Shown here: positions 25,670 through 32,359 of the stretch, one piece after another
How the letters are laid out: each line of letters opens with the position of its first letter
How positions within the stretch are numbered: the stretch's first letter is position 1
NCBI GenBank assembly: GCA_019242475.1
Contig: JAFAVK010000056.1
Location: 1 to 55,274 of the forward strand
Direction: 5' to 3'
DNA from: Acidobacteriota bacterium
GTDB lineage: Bacteria; Acidobacteriota; Blastocatellia; Pyrinomonadales; Pyrinomonadaceae
Length of the DNA: 55,274 nt
Translations under genes and position numbers: made by a program
Notes under the pieces: generated by a model
The model's database searches: none
The model's input: only the letters and a program-made list of their open reading frames with translations
What the model was told of the DNA's origin: nothing

Positions 25670-26218
25670 ATGTCATCCAGCCAACGGCGTCCGGCCTTCA
25701 CGTTCGCGCTCGCGCTTCTGCTCGTCGCGGCCTCGTGGGTCGCGCCGGCCACGAGCGCGCAGGCGCCGCTCGACTTCAAACTGAAGACGACCGACGGCGG
25801 CGAGATCACCTCCGAGATGGTGCGCGGCGACGTGGTCGTGCTCGCGTTCGGCTCCTCCCTGCTCGGCCCGCTCTCGAAGCAGCAGGTGCAGAGCGTGCAG
25901 GAGCTGGCCGACCAGTTCGGCGCGCGCGACGTGCGCGTCTACTGGGTCACGACCGACTCGGAGAAGCCGCAGGCGAAGACCTACGCGACCGACGAGCAGC
26001 TCCGCGCCTTCGCGAGCAAGGCCGGACTCAAGGCGGCCGTGCTGCGCGACCCCGACGGCGCGCTCTTCAAGAAGACGGGGGCCGACCAGCTCCCGGCGGT
26101 CGTCATCCTCGACCGCCACGGCGCCGTCGCCGTCCCCGTCGTCGGCGGCCACGACCCCAAGCGCACGCTGGTCGAAGCGCTCTCCGACCGCCTCAACAAA
26201 ATGCTCGCCGCGCAGTAA
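25670..26218 (+). CDS. Secreted redoxin/TlpA-like protein lacking the active-site cysteines
   Basis: The 182-residue protein has a signal peptide (FALALLLVAASWVAPATSAQA) and a thioredoxin-like domain of the AhpC/TlpA type: LDFKLKTTDGGEITSEMVRG, VVVLAFGSSLLGPLSKQQV, LRDPDGALFKKTGADQLPAV. Where TlpA has Trp-Cys-x-x-Cys or AhpC its peroxidatic Cys, this protein has S-S-L-L-G-P-L-S, and I see no Cys in the whole sequence. It cannot be a normal thiol oxidoreductase, so it may be a structural or binding relative. The ATG at 25670 follows AAGGAGAGG. The next repeat starts 12 bp after the stop. Confidence 0.75.
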   Translation: MSSSQRRPAFTFALALLLVAASWVAPATSAQAPLDFKLKTTDGGEITSEMVRGDVVVLAFGSSLLGPLSKQQVQSVQELADQFGARDVRVYWVTTDSEKPQAKTYATDEQLRAFASKAGLKAAVLRDPDGALFKKTGADQLPAVVILDRHGAVAVPVVGGHDPKRTLVEALSDRLNKMLAAQ

Positions 26219-26229
26219 GGCCCCGGGCA

Positions 26230-26352
26230 GAAGCCCGACCGTAACGGAGGGCGTCAAACGAACGCAGAAGGAGGGATGACGAAAGACACGCCGTCTTTCG
26301 TCATCCCTCCTTCATTTGTTAACAATAACGCCCTCCGTTACGGTCGGGCTTC
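26230..26352. repeat. Doubly nested inverted repeat between convergent genes
   Basis: Outer arms 26230-26254 and 26328-26352 are perfect 25-bp complements (GAAGCCCGACCGTAACGGAG type). Inner arms 26267-26287 and 26293-26313 are perfect 21-bp complements (GAAGGAGGGATGACGAAAGA type) with a 5-base loop. The right outer arm encodes the C-terminal A-R-P and TAA of maf. The arms do not show a clear heptamer period. Confidence 0.9.
26267..26313. terminator. Bidirectional terminator-like hairpin
   Basis: A perfect 21-bp stem with a 5-base loop lies between the convergent redoxin-like and maf genes; it is the inner part of the nested repeat. Confidence 0.6.
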
Positions 26353-26982
26353 CGCCTCGGCCTCGAACCCGCGCGCCAGCTCATAGACGAGTCTGACGGG
26401 CAGGCCGACGACGTTCCAGTAATCGCCGTCGATGGCCTCGATGAAGAGGGCGGCGCGGCCTTGGATCGCGTAGGCGCCGGCCTTGTCGAGCACGTCGCCG
26501 GTCTGGACGTGCCAGTCGATCTCCTCGTCGCTCGTCTCGGCGAAGCGGACGCGCGTGCGCTCAAGGCCGACCACGGCCCGGCCCGTCTCTGCGCGCACGA
26601 GGGCCACGCCGGTCAGAACCTCGTGCCAGCGCCCGGCTAGGCGGCGCAGCATCCGGCGCGCGTCGTCGGCGTCGCGCGGCTTCTCAAGAATCTCCCCGCC
26701 CACGAGGACGGTCGTGTCCGCGCCGAGCACCAGCCCGAAGAGGCGGCTCCCGGCGACCGCCTCGGCCTTGGCGCGGGCGAGGCGCGTGACGAAGTCCTCG
26801 GGGCCTTCGCCCGCGAGCCGCGTCTCGTCCACGCCCGCCGCGTGCGCCTCGAAGGGCCAGCCGACGGCCGTCAGAATCTCCGTCCGGCGCGGGCTCGAAG
26901 AGGCGAGGATGAGCGGCGTCATCCCCTCCAGCCGCGGCGCCGCCGCCGCGTGCGCCGCTTGTGACGCGCGTTCGTTTTCCAT
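26338..26982 (-). CDS. maf: Maf-family nucleoside triphosphate pyrophosphatase
   Basis: Maf proteins hydrolyse dTTP/UTP or modified nucleotides and are linked to septum control. The 214-residue protein shows LILASSSPRRTEIL, LVLGADTTVLV, ILEKPRDADDARRML and DKAGAYAIQG, all family hallmarks. I took the ATG at 26982 because AGGGAG lies just upstream. The ATG at 26922, where homology starts, is the alternative and would remove a 20-residue Ala-rich tail. The C-terminal EAEAEARP is partly encoded by a repeat arm. It is divergent from the DciA-like gene. Confidence 0.9.
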   Translation of the reverse strand: MENERASQAAHAAAAPRLEGMTPLILASSSPRRTEILTAVGWPFEAHAAGVDETRLAGEGPEDFVTRLARAKAEAVAGSRLFGLVLGADTTVLVGGEILEKPRDADDARRMLRRLAGRWHEVLTGVALVRAETGRAVVGLERTRVRFAETSDEEIDWHVQTGDVLDKAGAYAIQGRAALFIEAIDGDYWNVVGLPVRLVYELARGFEAEAEARP

Positions 26983-27003
26983 TACACTCCCTGAGAAATT
27001 TTA

Positions 27004-27069
27004 GATTTTTGATCTGCGATTATTGATTTAATACCACGCCGGCAAATCGCAAATCAAAAATCACAAATC
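27004..27069. repeat. Inverted repeat between divergent genes, AAATCAA heptamer family
   Basis: The right array 27044-27069 has 7-bp words AAATCGC, AAATCAA, AAATCAC, AAATCAA. Its first part (27046-27062) pairs with 27004-27020 with one mismatch. It lies between the starts of maf (minus) and the DciA-like gene (plus), where a terminator is not expected, and is markedly AT-rich. It may overlap promoter elements of both genes. Confidence 0.8.
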
Positions 27070-27073
27070 AAAA

Positions 27074-27538
27074 ATGGAAGATTTATTTCAGTCGCTCCCG
27101 AAGCTCTTGCGCGCGGCGGGCGAGAGCGAGGAGGTCTTGGAGGCCGCGAGCTTCGCCGCCTGGCGGCGCGTGGCGGGCGAGGCGCTGCGCGGCTGCGCGG
27201 TGCCCTTCCGCCTCTACAACCGGCGGCTGATCGTCTCCGTCCCCGACACGACCTGGCGCAAGCAGCTCGAACAGGTGAGCCCGCAGCTCGTCTTCCGTCT
27301 CAACTCGCTGCTCGGGCAGCCGGTCGTCACCTACGTCGAGTTCCGCGTAGACCCGCAGACCGTCCGCGAGGAGCGCCGGCGGCTCGGCCGCACACAGTAC
27401 GAGCGGCTCGACGCCGAGGAGGCCGCCCTCGGCCGCGCCGCCGAACTCGACGACGCGGCCCACGCCATCCACGACGAGGCCCTGCGCCGCCGCTTCCTCC
27501 TCGCCGCCGGGAGCTGTATGAATCGGAGAGAAAAGTAG
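27074..27538 (+). CDS. DUF721/DciA-like protein
   Basis: The 154-residue protein matches the DUF721 (DciA-like) family: FAAWRRVAGEALRGCAVPFR, then LIVSVPDTTWRKQLEQV and LVFRLNSLLG. DciA acts as a loader of the replicative helicase DnaB in many bacteria. The C-terminal half is charged, helical and less conserved. The start is 4 bp after an AAATCAA repeat array, without a clear Shine-Dalgarno. It is followed by gatC in the same direction. The assignment to DciA proper is inferred from the domain. Confidence 0.75.
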   Translation: MEDLFQSLPKLLRAAGESEEVLEAASFAAWRRVAGEALRGCAVPFRLYNRRLIVSVPDTTWRKQLEQVSPQLVFRLNSLLGQPVVTYVEFRVDPQTVREERRRLGRTQYERLDAEEAALGRAAELDDAAHAIHDEALRRRFLLAAGSCMNRREK

Positions 27539-27539
27539 A

Positions 27540-27610
27540 GTTTTCAGTTTTTAGCAAGAGCCGTCGGGTCGTCTCTCCTGCTTAAACTGAAAACTGAAAA
27601 CTGAAAACTG
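27540..27610. repeat. Intergenic inverted repeat, AAACTGA heptamer family
   Basis: A perfect heptamer array AAACTGA x3 plus AAACTG occupies 27584-27610, directly before the gatC ATG. A shorter partner, GTTTTCAGTTTTTA at 27540-27553, lies on the other side of a 30-bp GC-rich loop. The arms are unequal. Confidence 0.85.
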
Positions 27611-27613
27611 ACC

Positions 27614-27937
27614 ATGCCTATCACCGAATCGGACATCCAGAAGATCGCGGCGCTGGCGCACCTTGAGATTACGGACGAGGAGTTGCACACGCTCGCGCCG
27701 CAGGTGGCGTCCATCGTCGCCTACGTCGAGCAGTTGAGCGAGCTGGACACGAGCGCGGTCGAGCCGGCCATCGGCGGACTCACGCCCGAGGGCGAGCGCA
27801 CCGCGGCCGTGCGTGAAGACCGGACGCGCCCCTCGCTCGGCCAGCGGCTCGCGCTCGAACAGGCGCCCGAGCCCGCGCACGGACACTTCCGCGTGCCGAA
27901 GGTCATCGCCAGCTCGGAAGAGAAAGAGAACTTTTAA
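27614..27937 (+). CDS. gatC: Asp-tRNA(Asn)/Glu-tRNA(Gln) amidotransferase subunit C
   Basis: The 107-residue GatC stabilises GatA and GatB in the complex that amidates mischarged Glu-tRNA(Gln) or Asp-tRNA(Asn). It has the typical start ITESDIQKIAALAHLEITDE, the segment IVAYVEQLSELDTS and the C-terminal FRVPKVI. The ATG is 3 bp after a heptamer array, so the ribosome binding site is not canonical. gatA follows 27 bp downstream; gatB is not in the window. Confidence 0.92.
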   Translation: MPITESDIQKIAALAHLEITDEELHTLAPQVASIVAYVEQLSELDTSAVEPAIGGLTPEGERTAAVREDRTRPSLGQRLALEQAPEPAHGHFRVPKVIASSEEKENF

Positions 27938-27964
27938 ATCCCTGCCGCGCCGCTCTCATCAAAC

Positions 27965-29422
27965 ATGTCTGCACCTGACAGAACCATCGAACTCATCACG
28001 TCCGAGCTCTCGGGCGGCAACTCGACGGCGCAGGCCGTTGTCACCCGCTCGCTCGACGCGGCCGAGCGCCTGAACGGGACGCTCAACGCCTTTCTCCAGA
28101 TCGACCGCGAGGGCGCGCTGCGCCGCGCGCAGGAGTTGGACGGCGAGCCGGGCGGAGGCGGGGCTCTGCGCGGAATTCCAGTCGCCCTCAAGGACAACAT
28201 CTGTGTGCGGGGGATGCAGGCGACGTGCGGCTCGCGCATCCTGGCCGGCTACCACCCGCCCTACGACGCGACGGTGACCGAGCGCCTGAAGGCGGCCGGC
28301 GCCGTCATCGTCGGCAAGACCAACTGCGACGAGTTCGCGATGGGCTCTTCGAACGAGAACTCGGCCTACGGCGCGGTGCGCAACCCCTGGGACACGGCGC
28401 GCGTGCCGGGCGGCTCTTCGGGCGGGTCGGCGGCGGCCGTGGCGGCGCGCATCGTGCCCGCGGCGCTCGGCTCCGAGACGGGCGGCTCGGTGCGCCAGCC
28501 GGCCGCGCTCTGCGGCGTCGTCGGCGTCAAACCGACCTACGGCCGCGTCTCGCGCTACGGGCTGGTGGCCTTCGGCTCCTCGCTCGACCAGGTGAGCGTC
28601 TTCGGGCTGACGGTGCGCGACGCCGCACTCATCCTCCAAACAATCGCCGGCCGCGACGAGCGCGACGCGACGACCGCCGACGTGGAGGTGCCCGACTACG
28701 CCGGCAACCTCGGCGGCGGCGACTTGCGGGGCGCGCGCATCGGCGTCCCGCGCGCTCTGCTCGGCGAGGGGGTGGACGCGGACGTGCGTGCGCGCGTGGA
28801 GGAGGCGGTCGAGGCTTACCGTGAACTCGGCGCGGAGATAGTTGACGTGGAGCTGCCGCACGCGAAGTACAGTATCGCCGTCTACTACATCCTGGCGACC
28901 GCGGAGGCATCGTCTAACCTCGCGCGCTACGACGGCGTGCGCTACGGCTTCCGCGCGGAAGACCCGAAAGACCTGCGCGAGATGTACAAGCGGACGCGCG
29001 AGGAGGGGTTCGGCACGGAGGTCAAGCGCCGCATCATGCTCGGCACCTACGTCCTCTCCTCCGGCTACTACGACGCCTACTACCTCAAGGCGCAGCAGGT
29101 GCGCACGCTCATCCAGCGTGACTTCCTGAACGCCTTCGAGAAGTGCGACGCGGTGCTGACGCCGACCACGCCGACGCCCGCCTTCCGCCTCGGCGAGAAG
29201 ACGGACGACCCGCTCTCGATGTACCTCTCGGACATCTACACCTGCATGGCGAACCTCGCGGGCATCCCCGGCGTGAGCGTCCCCTGCGGCCTCACCCCTT
29301 CGGGACTGCCCGTCGGCTTCCAGCTGATGGGACGCCACTGGGGCGAGGCAGACATCCTCCGCCTCGCGCACGCCTACGAGCAGGCGCACCCTTTGACCGA
29401 GCGCCCGGGCGTGATCGCGTAA
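27965..29422 (+). CDS. gatA: Asp-tRNA(Asn)/Glu-tRNA(Gln) amidotransferase subunit A
   Basis: The 485-residue amidase releases ammonia from glutamine for GatB. The Ser-cisSer-Lys triad is complete: Lys76 (PVALKDNI), Ser151 (GGSSGGS) and Ser175 ([10 protein letters not shown]), with the same 75- and 24-residue spacing as in characterised Gat[21 protein letters not shown] is also diagnostic. It forms an operon with gatC. A 21-bp repeat array starts about 70 bp after its stop. Confidence 0.95.
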   Translation: MSAPDRTIELITSELSGGNSTAQAVVTRSLDAAERLNGTLNAFLQIDREGALRRAQELDGEPGGGGALRGIPVALKDNICVRGMQATCGSRILAGYHPPYDATVTERLKAAGAVIVGKTNCDEFAMGSSNENSAYGAVRNPWDTARVPGGSSGGSAAAVAARIVPAALGSETGGSVRQPAALCGVVGVKPTYGRVSRYGLVAFGSSLDQVSVFGLTVRDAALILQTIAGRDERDATTADVEVPDYAGNLGGGDLRGARIGVPRALLGEGVDADVRARVEEAVEAYRELGAEIVDVELPHAKYSIAVYYILATAEASSNLARYDGVRYGFRAEDPKDLREMYKRTREEGFGTEVKRRIMLGTYVLSSGYYDAYYLKAQQVRTLIQRDFLNAFEKCDAVLTPTTPTPAFRLGEKTDDPLSMYLSDIYTCMANLAGIPGVSVPCGLTPSGLPVGFQLMGRHWGEADILRLAHAYEQAHPLTERPGVIA

Positions 29423-29444
29423 GTGCTGTAGGCGGGCTGCGTCT

Positions 29445-29855
29445 GTGCGCGGCGGCGGCGGTCGGCCCGGCGTGCGCGGCGTGCGCGGGCCTGGGAATGG
29501 CATTTCCGCCGGTGGGAACGCTATTTCCACGCGTGGGAATGCCATTCCCATCCATCGGAATGCCATTCCCACGCGTGAGAATAGCGTTCCCGCGCGTGGA
29601 AATGCCGTTCCCACGGGCGGAAATGGCGTTTCCACGGGAGGGAATGCTATTTCCGCCCGTGGAAATGCCATTGCGACGCGTGGAAATGCCATTGCGACGC
29701 CTCGCAATGGCGTTGCAAGCCGTCGCAATGGCATTGTGACGCCTCACAATGGCGTTGTGACGCCTCACAATGGCGTTGCGACGCCTCGCAACGCCGTTCC
29801 CCGACCCGCGCCCGACGCTCACGCCGGGCCGTATCCTTTGGGATTTCCGTGGTAA
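29445..29855 (+). other. Open frame across the 21-bp array (heptapeptide repeats), coding status unclear
   Basis: A 136-residue frame reads through the array and would give about 14 copies of a seven-residue unit (G-N-A-I-x-T-R). It ends at 29855, before the likely sigma-factor ATG at 29912. I see no good ribosome binding site before its ATG. Because a 21-bp period and palindromic units keep several frames open on both strands, the open frame alone is weak evidence for a protein. The rest of the 489-bp gap (29423-29911) shows no other gene. Confidence 0.25.
29493..29807. repeat. Strand-symmetric 21-bp tandem repeat array, 15 units
   Basis: Fifteen consecutive 21-bp units, in exact register, fill this span between gatA and the sigma-factor gene. 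A typical unit is GGGAATGCCATTCCC plus the 6-bp spacer ACGCGT; both parts are palindromic, so the array reads alike on the two strands. Units 1-8 mostly have GGGAAT/ATTCCC ends, while units 11-15 have CGCAAT/ATTGCG or CACAAT/GTTGTG ends. The 3' end of one unit usually pairs with the 5' end of the next across the spacer (for example TTGTG-ACGCCT-CACAA). One frame on each strand is open and reads as heptapeptides of the G-N-A-I-S-T-R type. I see no cas genes and no unique spacers. Confidence 0.9.
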
Positions 29856-29911
29856 TCACATTCAGCAAGGCGAGCTCTGAAGGAGGGGGCGCGGCAGCGG
29901 CGCCCCGTCGG

Positions 29912-30493
29912 ATGACGGACGAAAAGCTCCTGCACAAAGCCGGCCGCGGGGACGAGGCGGCCTTCCTCGCGCTCTACGAGCGACACCGCGACACGGTCTT
30001 CCGCTTCGCCTACCGCATGCTCGGCTCGGCCGCGCTCGCCGAGGAGGTCACGCACGACTGCTTCCTCTCGCTCGTCCGACGGCCCGACGCCTTCGACCCC
30101 GCGCGCGCCGCCCTGCGCACATACCTCTACGCCGCGGTGCGCAACCTCTCGGCCAAGCACCTGCGCCGGCACGGCGGCGAATTCCCCTTCGAAGACCTCG
30201 AAGACGAGCCCGAGGTCGAAGAGCGCGAGGGGCCGCTCGGCCGCCTGCTCGACGCCGAGCTGTCCGAGGAGGTGCGCAAGGCCGTCGCGGAGCTGCCCGA
30301 CTTGCAGCGCGAGGTCGTCGTGCTCGTCGAGTTCGAGGAGCTTTCCCTGTCTGAGACGGCGGCGGTCGTCGGCGCCGACGTGGGCACGGTCAAGTCGCGT
30401 TTGCACCGCGCGCGCAGGCGTTTGCGGCGCGCCCTCGCCTTCTACTTTAAAAGTGACCGCGGGGTCGCCCGCGCCGGGAAGGTCGGAAGATGA
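29912..30493 (+). CDS. RNA polymerase ECF-type sigma factor
   Basis: The 193-residue protein is a sigma-70-family factor of the extracytoplasmic-function type. Region 2 is at about residues 8-80 (FLALYERHRDTVFRFAYRML, then LAEEVTHDCFLSLVRRP). Region 4 is at about 115-175 (LPDLQREVVVLVEFEELSLS, then GTVKSRLHRARRRLRR). I favour the ATG at 29912, just before the DEKLLHKAGRGDEAAF helix; an in-frame GTG at 29849 would add 21 non-conserved residues. The stop overlaps the start of the next gene by 4 bases, the usual sigma/anti-sigma arrangement. Confidence 0.85.
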   Translation: MTDEKLLHKAGRGDEAAFLALYERHRDTVFRFAYRMLGSAALAEEVTHDCFLSLVRRPDAFDPARAALRTYLYAAVRNLSAKHLRRHGGEFPFEDLEDEPEVEEREGPLGRLLDAELSEEVRKAVAELPDLQREVVVLVEFEELSLSETAAVVGADVGTVKSRLHRARRRLRRALAFYFKSDRGVARAGKVGR

Positions 30494-31152
30494 GTGACGA
30501 AAAGAGACAGACGCGGCTCCTGCCGTTCCGCCTCCGCCGCGCGGCGCGCACGGACGCGCGCGCCAATGATGCGGAAGACTTTTCGGCCGACGCCGAGCTG
30601 ACCGCCCTGCTCCGCACCTGGGACGTGCCGGCGCGGGACGCCGGGGCCGGCGCGAGGCTGCTCGCGGACTTCCGCGCGAGCGTCCAACGTCCGCCGCTCT
30701 GGCGCCGCGCGCTCTCGGCGCAGGTGCGCGTGCCTCTGCCGGTCGCGGCGTGCATGGGCCTGTTGCTGCTGGGCTCGCTCTACGTGCTCGGCGCGCGCGC
30801 CCGGACGCCGCGCGTCGAACCGGCCGCGGCTCAAGCGGAGGCGCCCCCCGCGGCCGTGCGCGTCGTCGAGGTGCCGGTCGTGCAGGAGCGCGTGGTCACG
30901 CGCACGGTCTACGTCGAGAAGAAGGGGCGGAGCGGCGAACAGGTCGCCTCCCGCCGTCAGCCCGCGAGTGAAGAGTCTGCGCGGCGAGACAACAAGAACG
31001 CGCGTGACGCGGAGGCCCCCGAACGTCAGGAGCCCGCGCAGGGCCAGGACGCGCACGCCGGCTACTTCACGCACGTTGACATGAAAGACTTTCAGCCCAC
31101 CAACGAGGTGAAGTTCCGCATCGTGAGCAGAGGTGGCACCGATGAGAAGTAG
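30490..31152 (+). CDS. Probable membrane-bound anti-sigma factor
   Basis: The 220-residue protein has a charged cytoplasmic part (1-85) containing DAELTALLRTWDVPARDAG, typical of acidobacterial anti-sigma-like proteins. One membrane segment follows (about 86-104; VPLPVAACMGLLLLGSLYVL), then an outside region rich in Ala, Glu and Arg with VEVPVVQERVVTRTVYVEKK. It lacks a recognisable zinc-binding HxxxCxxC motif. The assignment comes from topology and the 4-base overlap with the sigma gene. It likely holds the sigma factor until a signal acts on the outside part. Its end overlaps the next gene by 11 bases. Confidence 0.6.
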   Translation: MSDEKRQTRLLPFRLRRAARTDARANDAEDFSADAELTALLRTWDVPARDAGAGARLLADFRASVQRPPLWRRALSAQVRVPLPVAACMGLLLLGSLYVLGARARTPRVEPAAAQAEAPPAAVRVVEVPVVQERVVTRTVYVEKKGRSGEQVASRRQPASEESARRDNKNARDAEAPERQEPAQGQDAHAGYFTHVDMKDFQPTNEVKFRIVSRGGTDEK

Positions 31153-32248
31153 GCTTGCGGCCGTCGCGCTGCTGCTCCTCTGCCTCGCGGCCCCTGCGCG
31201 CGCGTGGGGCGACGGCCCCGCGCCCGTGCGGCTCGCCGCCGCGCAGGACGGCAAGTCGCGCCTCATCGTCCCGATGCAGAGCGGCGCCTTCGTCATCATC
31301 CGCACAGAGTCCGCGCCCCCCTCGGCCGGCGAGGCGACGAGCGACCTCGTCGAGTCCGAGGACAAGCCGAACCTGATCCACCGCGTCTTCGTGGACAGCC
31401 GGAACGAGATGTTCTTCGGCTACGAGCTGCTGGTCGAGCGCGCGGCCGAGTCGCGCTACTTCTGGGTCACGGTGCGCGCCCTGAGCGAGGACTACCTGCG
31501 CGAGCTGCAAGCGCGCCCCTCGTTCCGCGGCCGGCGCCTGCACCCGTCTTACAACGCGACGACCTTCCCCGCCTCGCCGCAGTTCCTCCGCGACGGCGAC
31601 ACCTTCGCGCTCGACGTGTTCCAGAACCCGCGGACGGGGACGAAGATCGTGGACGTGATCCAGGTCTCGCTCACCGACCCGAGCCTGCGGCAGGCCGCCA
31701 GCGAAGAGCCGCGCGACTTCTCGCCCGAGGGCGTGCAGCTCAAAGTCTCCGACTACAAGCTGAAGGTCAACGGCGAGACCGTCTACCGCGGCACGGGCGG
31801 CTGCGCGGGCGCCGTCATCTGGTTCTCTTTGGGCGACCGCGGCCGCTTCGTCTTCTCGCTCGTCGAGCGGCCGGGCTTCGAGTTCAAGAAGGTCGGCGCC
31901 GTGCGCAACAACGTCGTCGCGTTCGAGTGGGGCGGCGACAAGTACGAGTGGGAGTCGAGCCTGCCCGTCGTCGGCACGGGCGGCAACTGGAACCTCTGGG
32001 TGCTGCACGACCCCGACTACCGCGTAGACCTCTTCGAACAGCCGGCGGCGCCCGACGCCGACTCCGGCAGGACTTTATCGCAGCAGGCCGACGCCGCCGC
32101 GCGCCGCCTGAGGGAGCGCAACACGCAGGCGGAGTACGGCGCGCCGTCCGCGCGCGCGGGGCAGCAGCCCCAACGCCCGCGCCGCACGCGCGTCGTCATC
32201 GGCTCGGCCGACGGCGTCGAACAACTTTTCCCCGGACAGCAGAAGTAG
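31142..32248 (+). CDS. Secreted protein of unknown function in the sigma-factor operon
   Basis: The 368-residue protein has a signal peptide (MRSRLAAVALLLLCLAAPARA). The mature part is beta-rich with Trp and Tyr residues and no motif I recognise (SGAFVIIRTESAPP, SRYFWVTVRALSEDYL, YKLKVNGETVYRG). The last 50 residues are Arg/Gln-rich and probably disordered. The ATG at 31142 is chosen for the signal peptide; it overlaps the anti-sigma gene by 11 bases, so the three genes are one transcription unit. It could be a sensor or target of the regulon. Confidence 0.6.
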   Translation: MRSRLAAVALLLLCLAAPARAWGDGPAPVRLAAAQDGKSRLIVPMQSGAFVIIRTESAPPSAGEATSDLVESEDKPNLIHRVFVDSRNEMFFGYELLVERAAESRYFWVTVRALSEDYLRELQARPSFRGRRLHPSYNATTFPASPQFLRDGDTFALDVFQNPRTGTKIVDVIQVSLTDPSLRQAASEEPRDFSPEGVQLKVSDYKLKVNGETVYRGTGGCAGAVIWFSLGDRGRFVFSLVERPGFEFKKVGAVRNNVVAFEWGGDKYEWESSLPVVGTGGNWNLWVLHDPDYRVDLFEQPAAPDADSGRTLSQQADAAARRLRERNTQAEYGAPSARAGQQPQRPRRTRVVIGSADGVEQLFPGQQK

Positions 32249-32359
32249 CAGCCGACAGTCTCCCGACAGAGGCCCACTGACACGGACTCAACTCCCCTTG
32301 AGCCCGCACGGCCGACGTGTACCCGAGCGGCCGCCACGAACAAAGGAGAAACACCCGCG

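Noticed and set aside
25390..25809. Long N-terminal extension of the PfpI protein
   Set aside because: The frame is open, but the family starts at the chosen GTG, which has a GGAGG ribosome binding site; the upstream residues are Arg/Ser/Pro-rich and non-homologous.
27959..29734. Minus-strand frame over gatA and the 21-bp array
   Set aside because: gatA is certain on the plus strand. The minus frame only joins antisense gatA with the palindromic array.
29493..29807. CRISPR array
   Set aside because: The units are contiguous 21-bp repeats with a 6-bp similar spacer, no unique spacers of 25-40 bp, and no cas gene nearby.
29647..29937. Minus-strand peptide with R-H-C-E-A-S-Q repeats
   Set aside because: It arises from another frame of the palindromic 21-bp array. 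Several frames are open on both strands, so there is no support for coding in this one.
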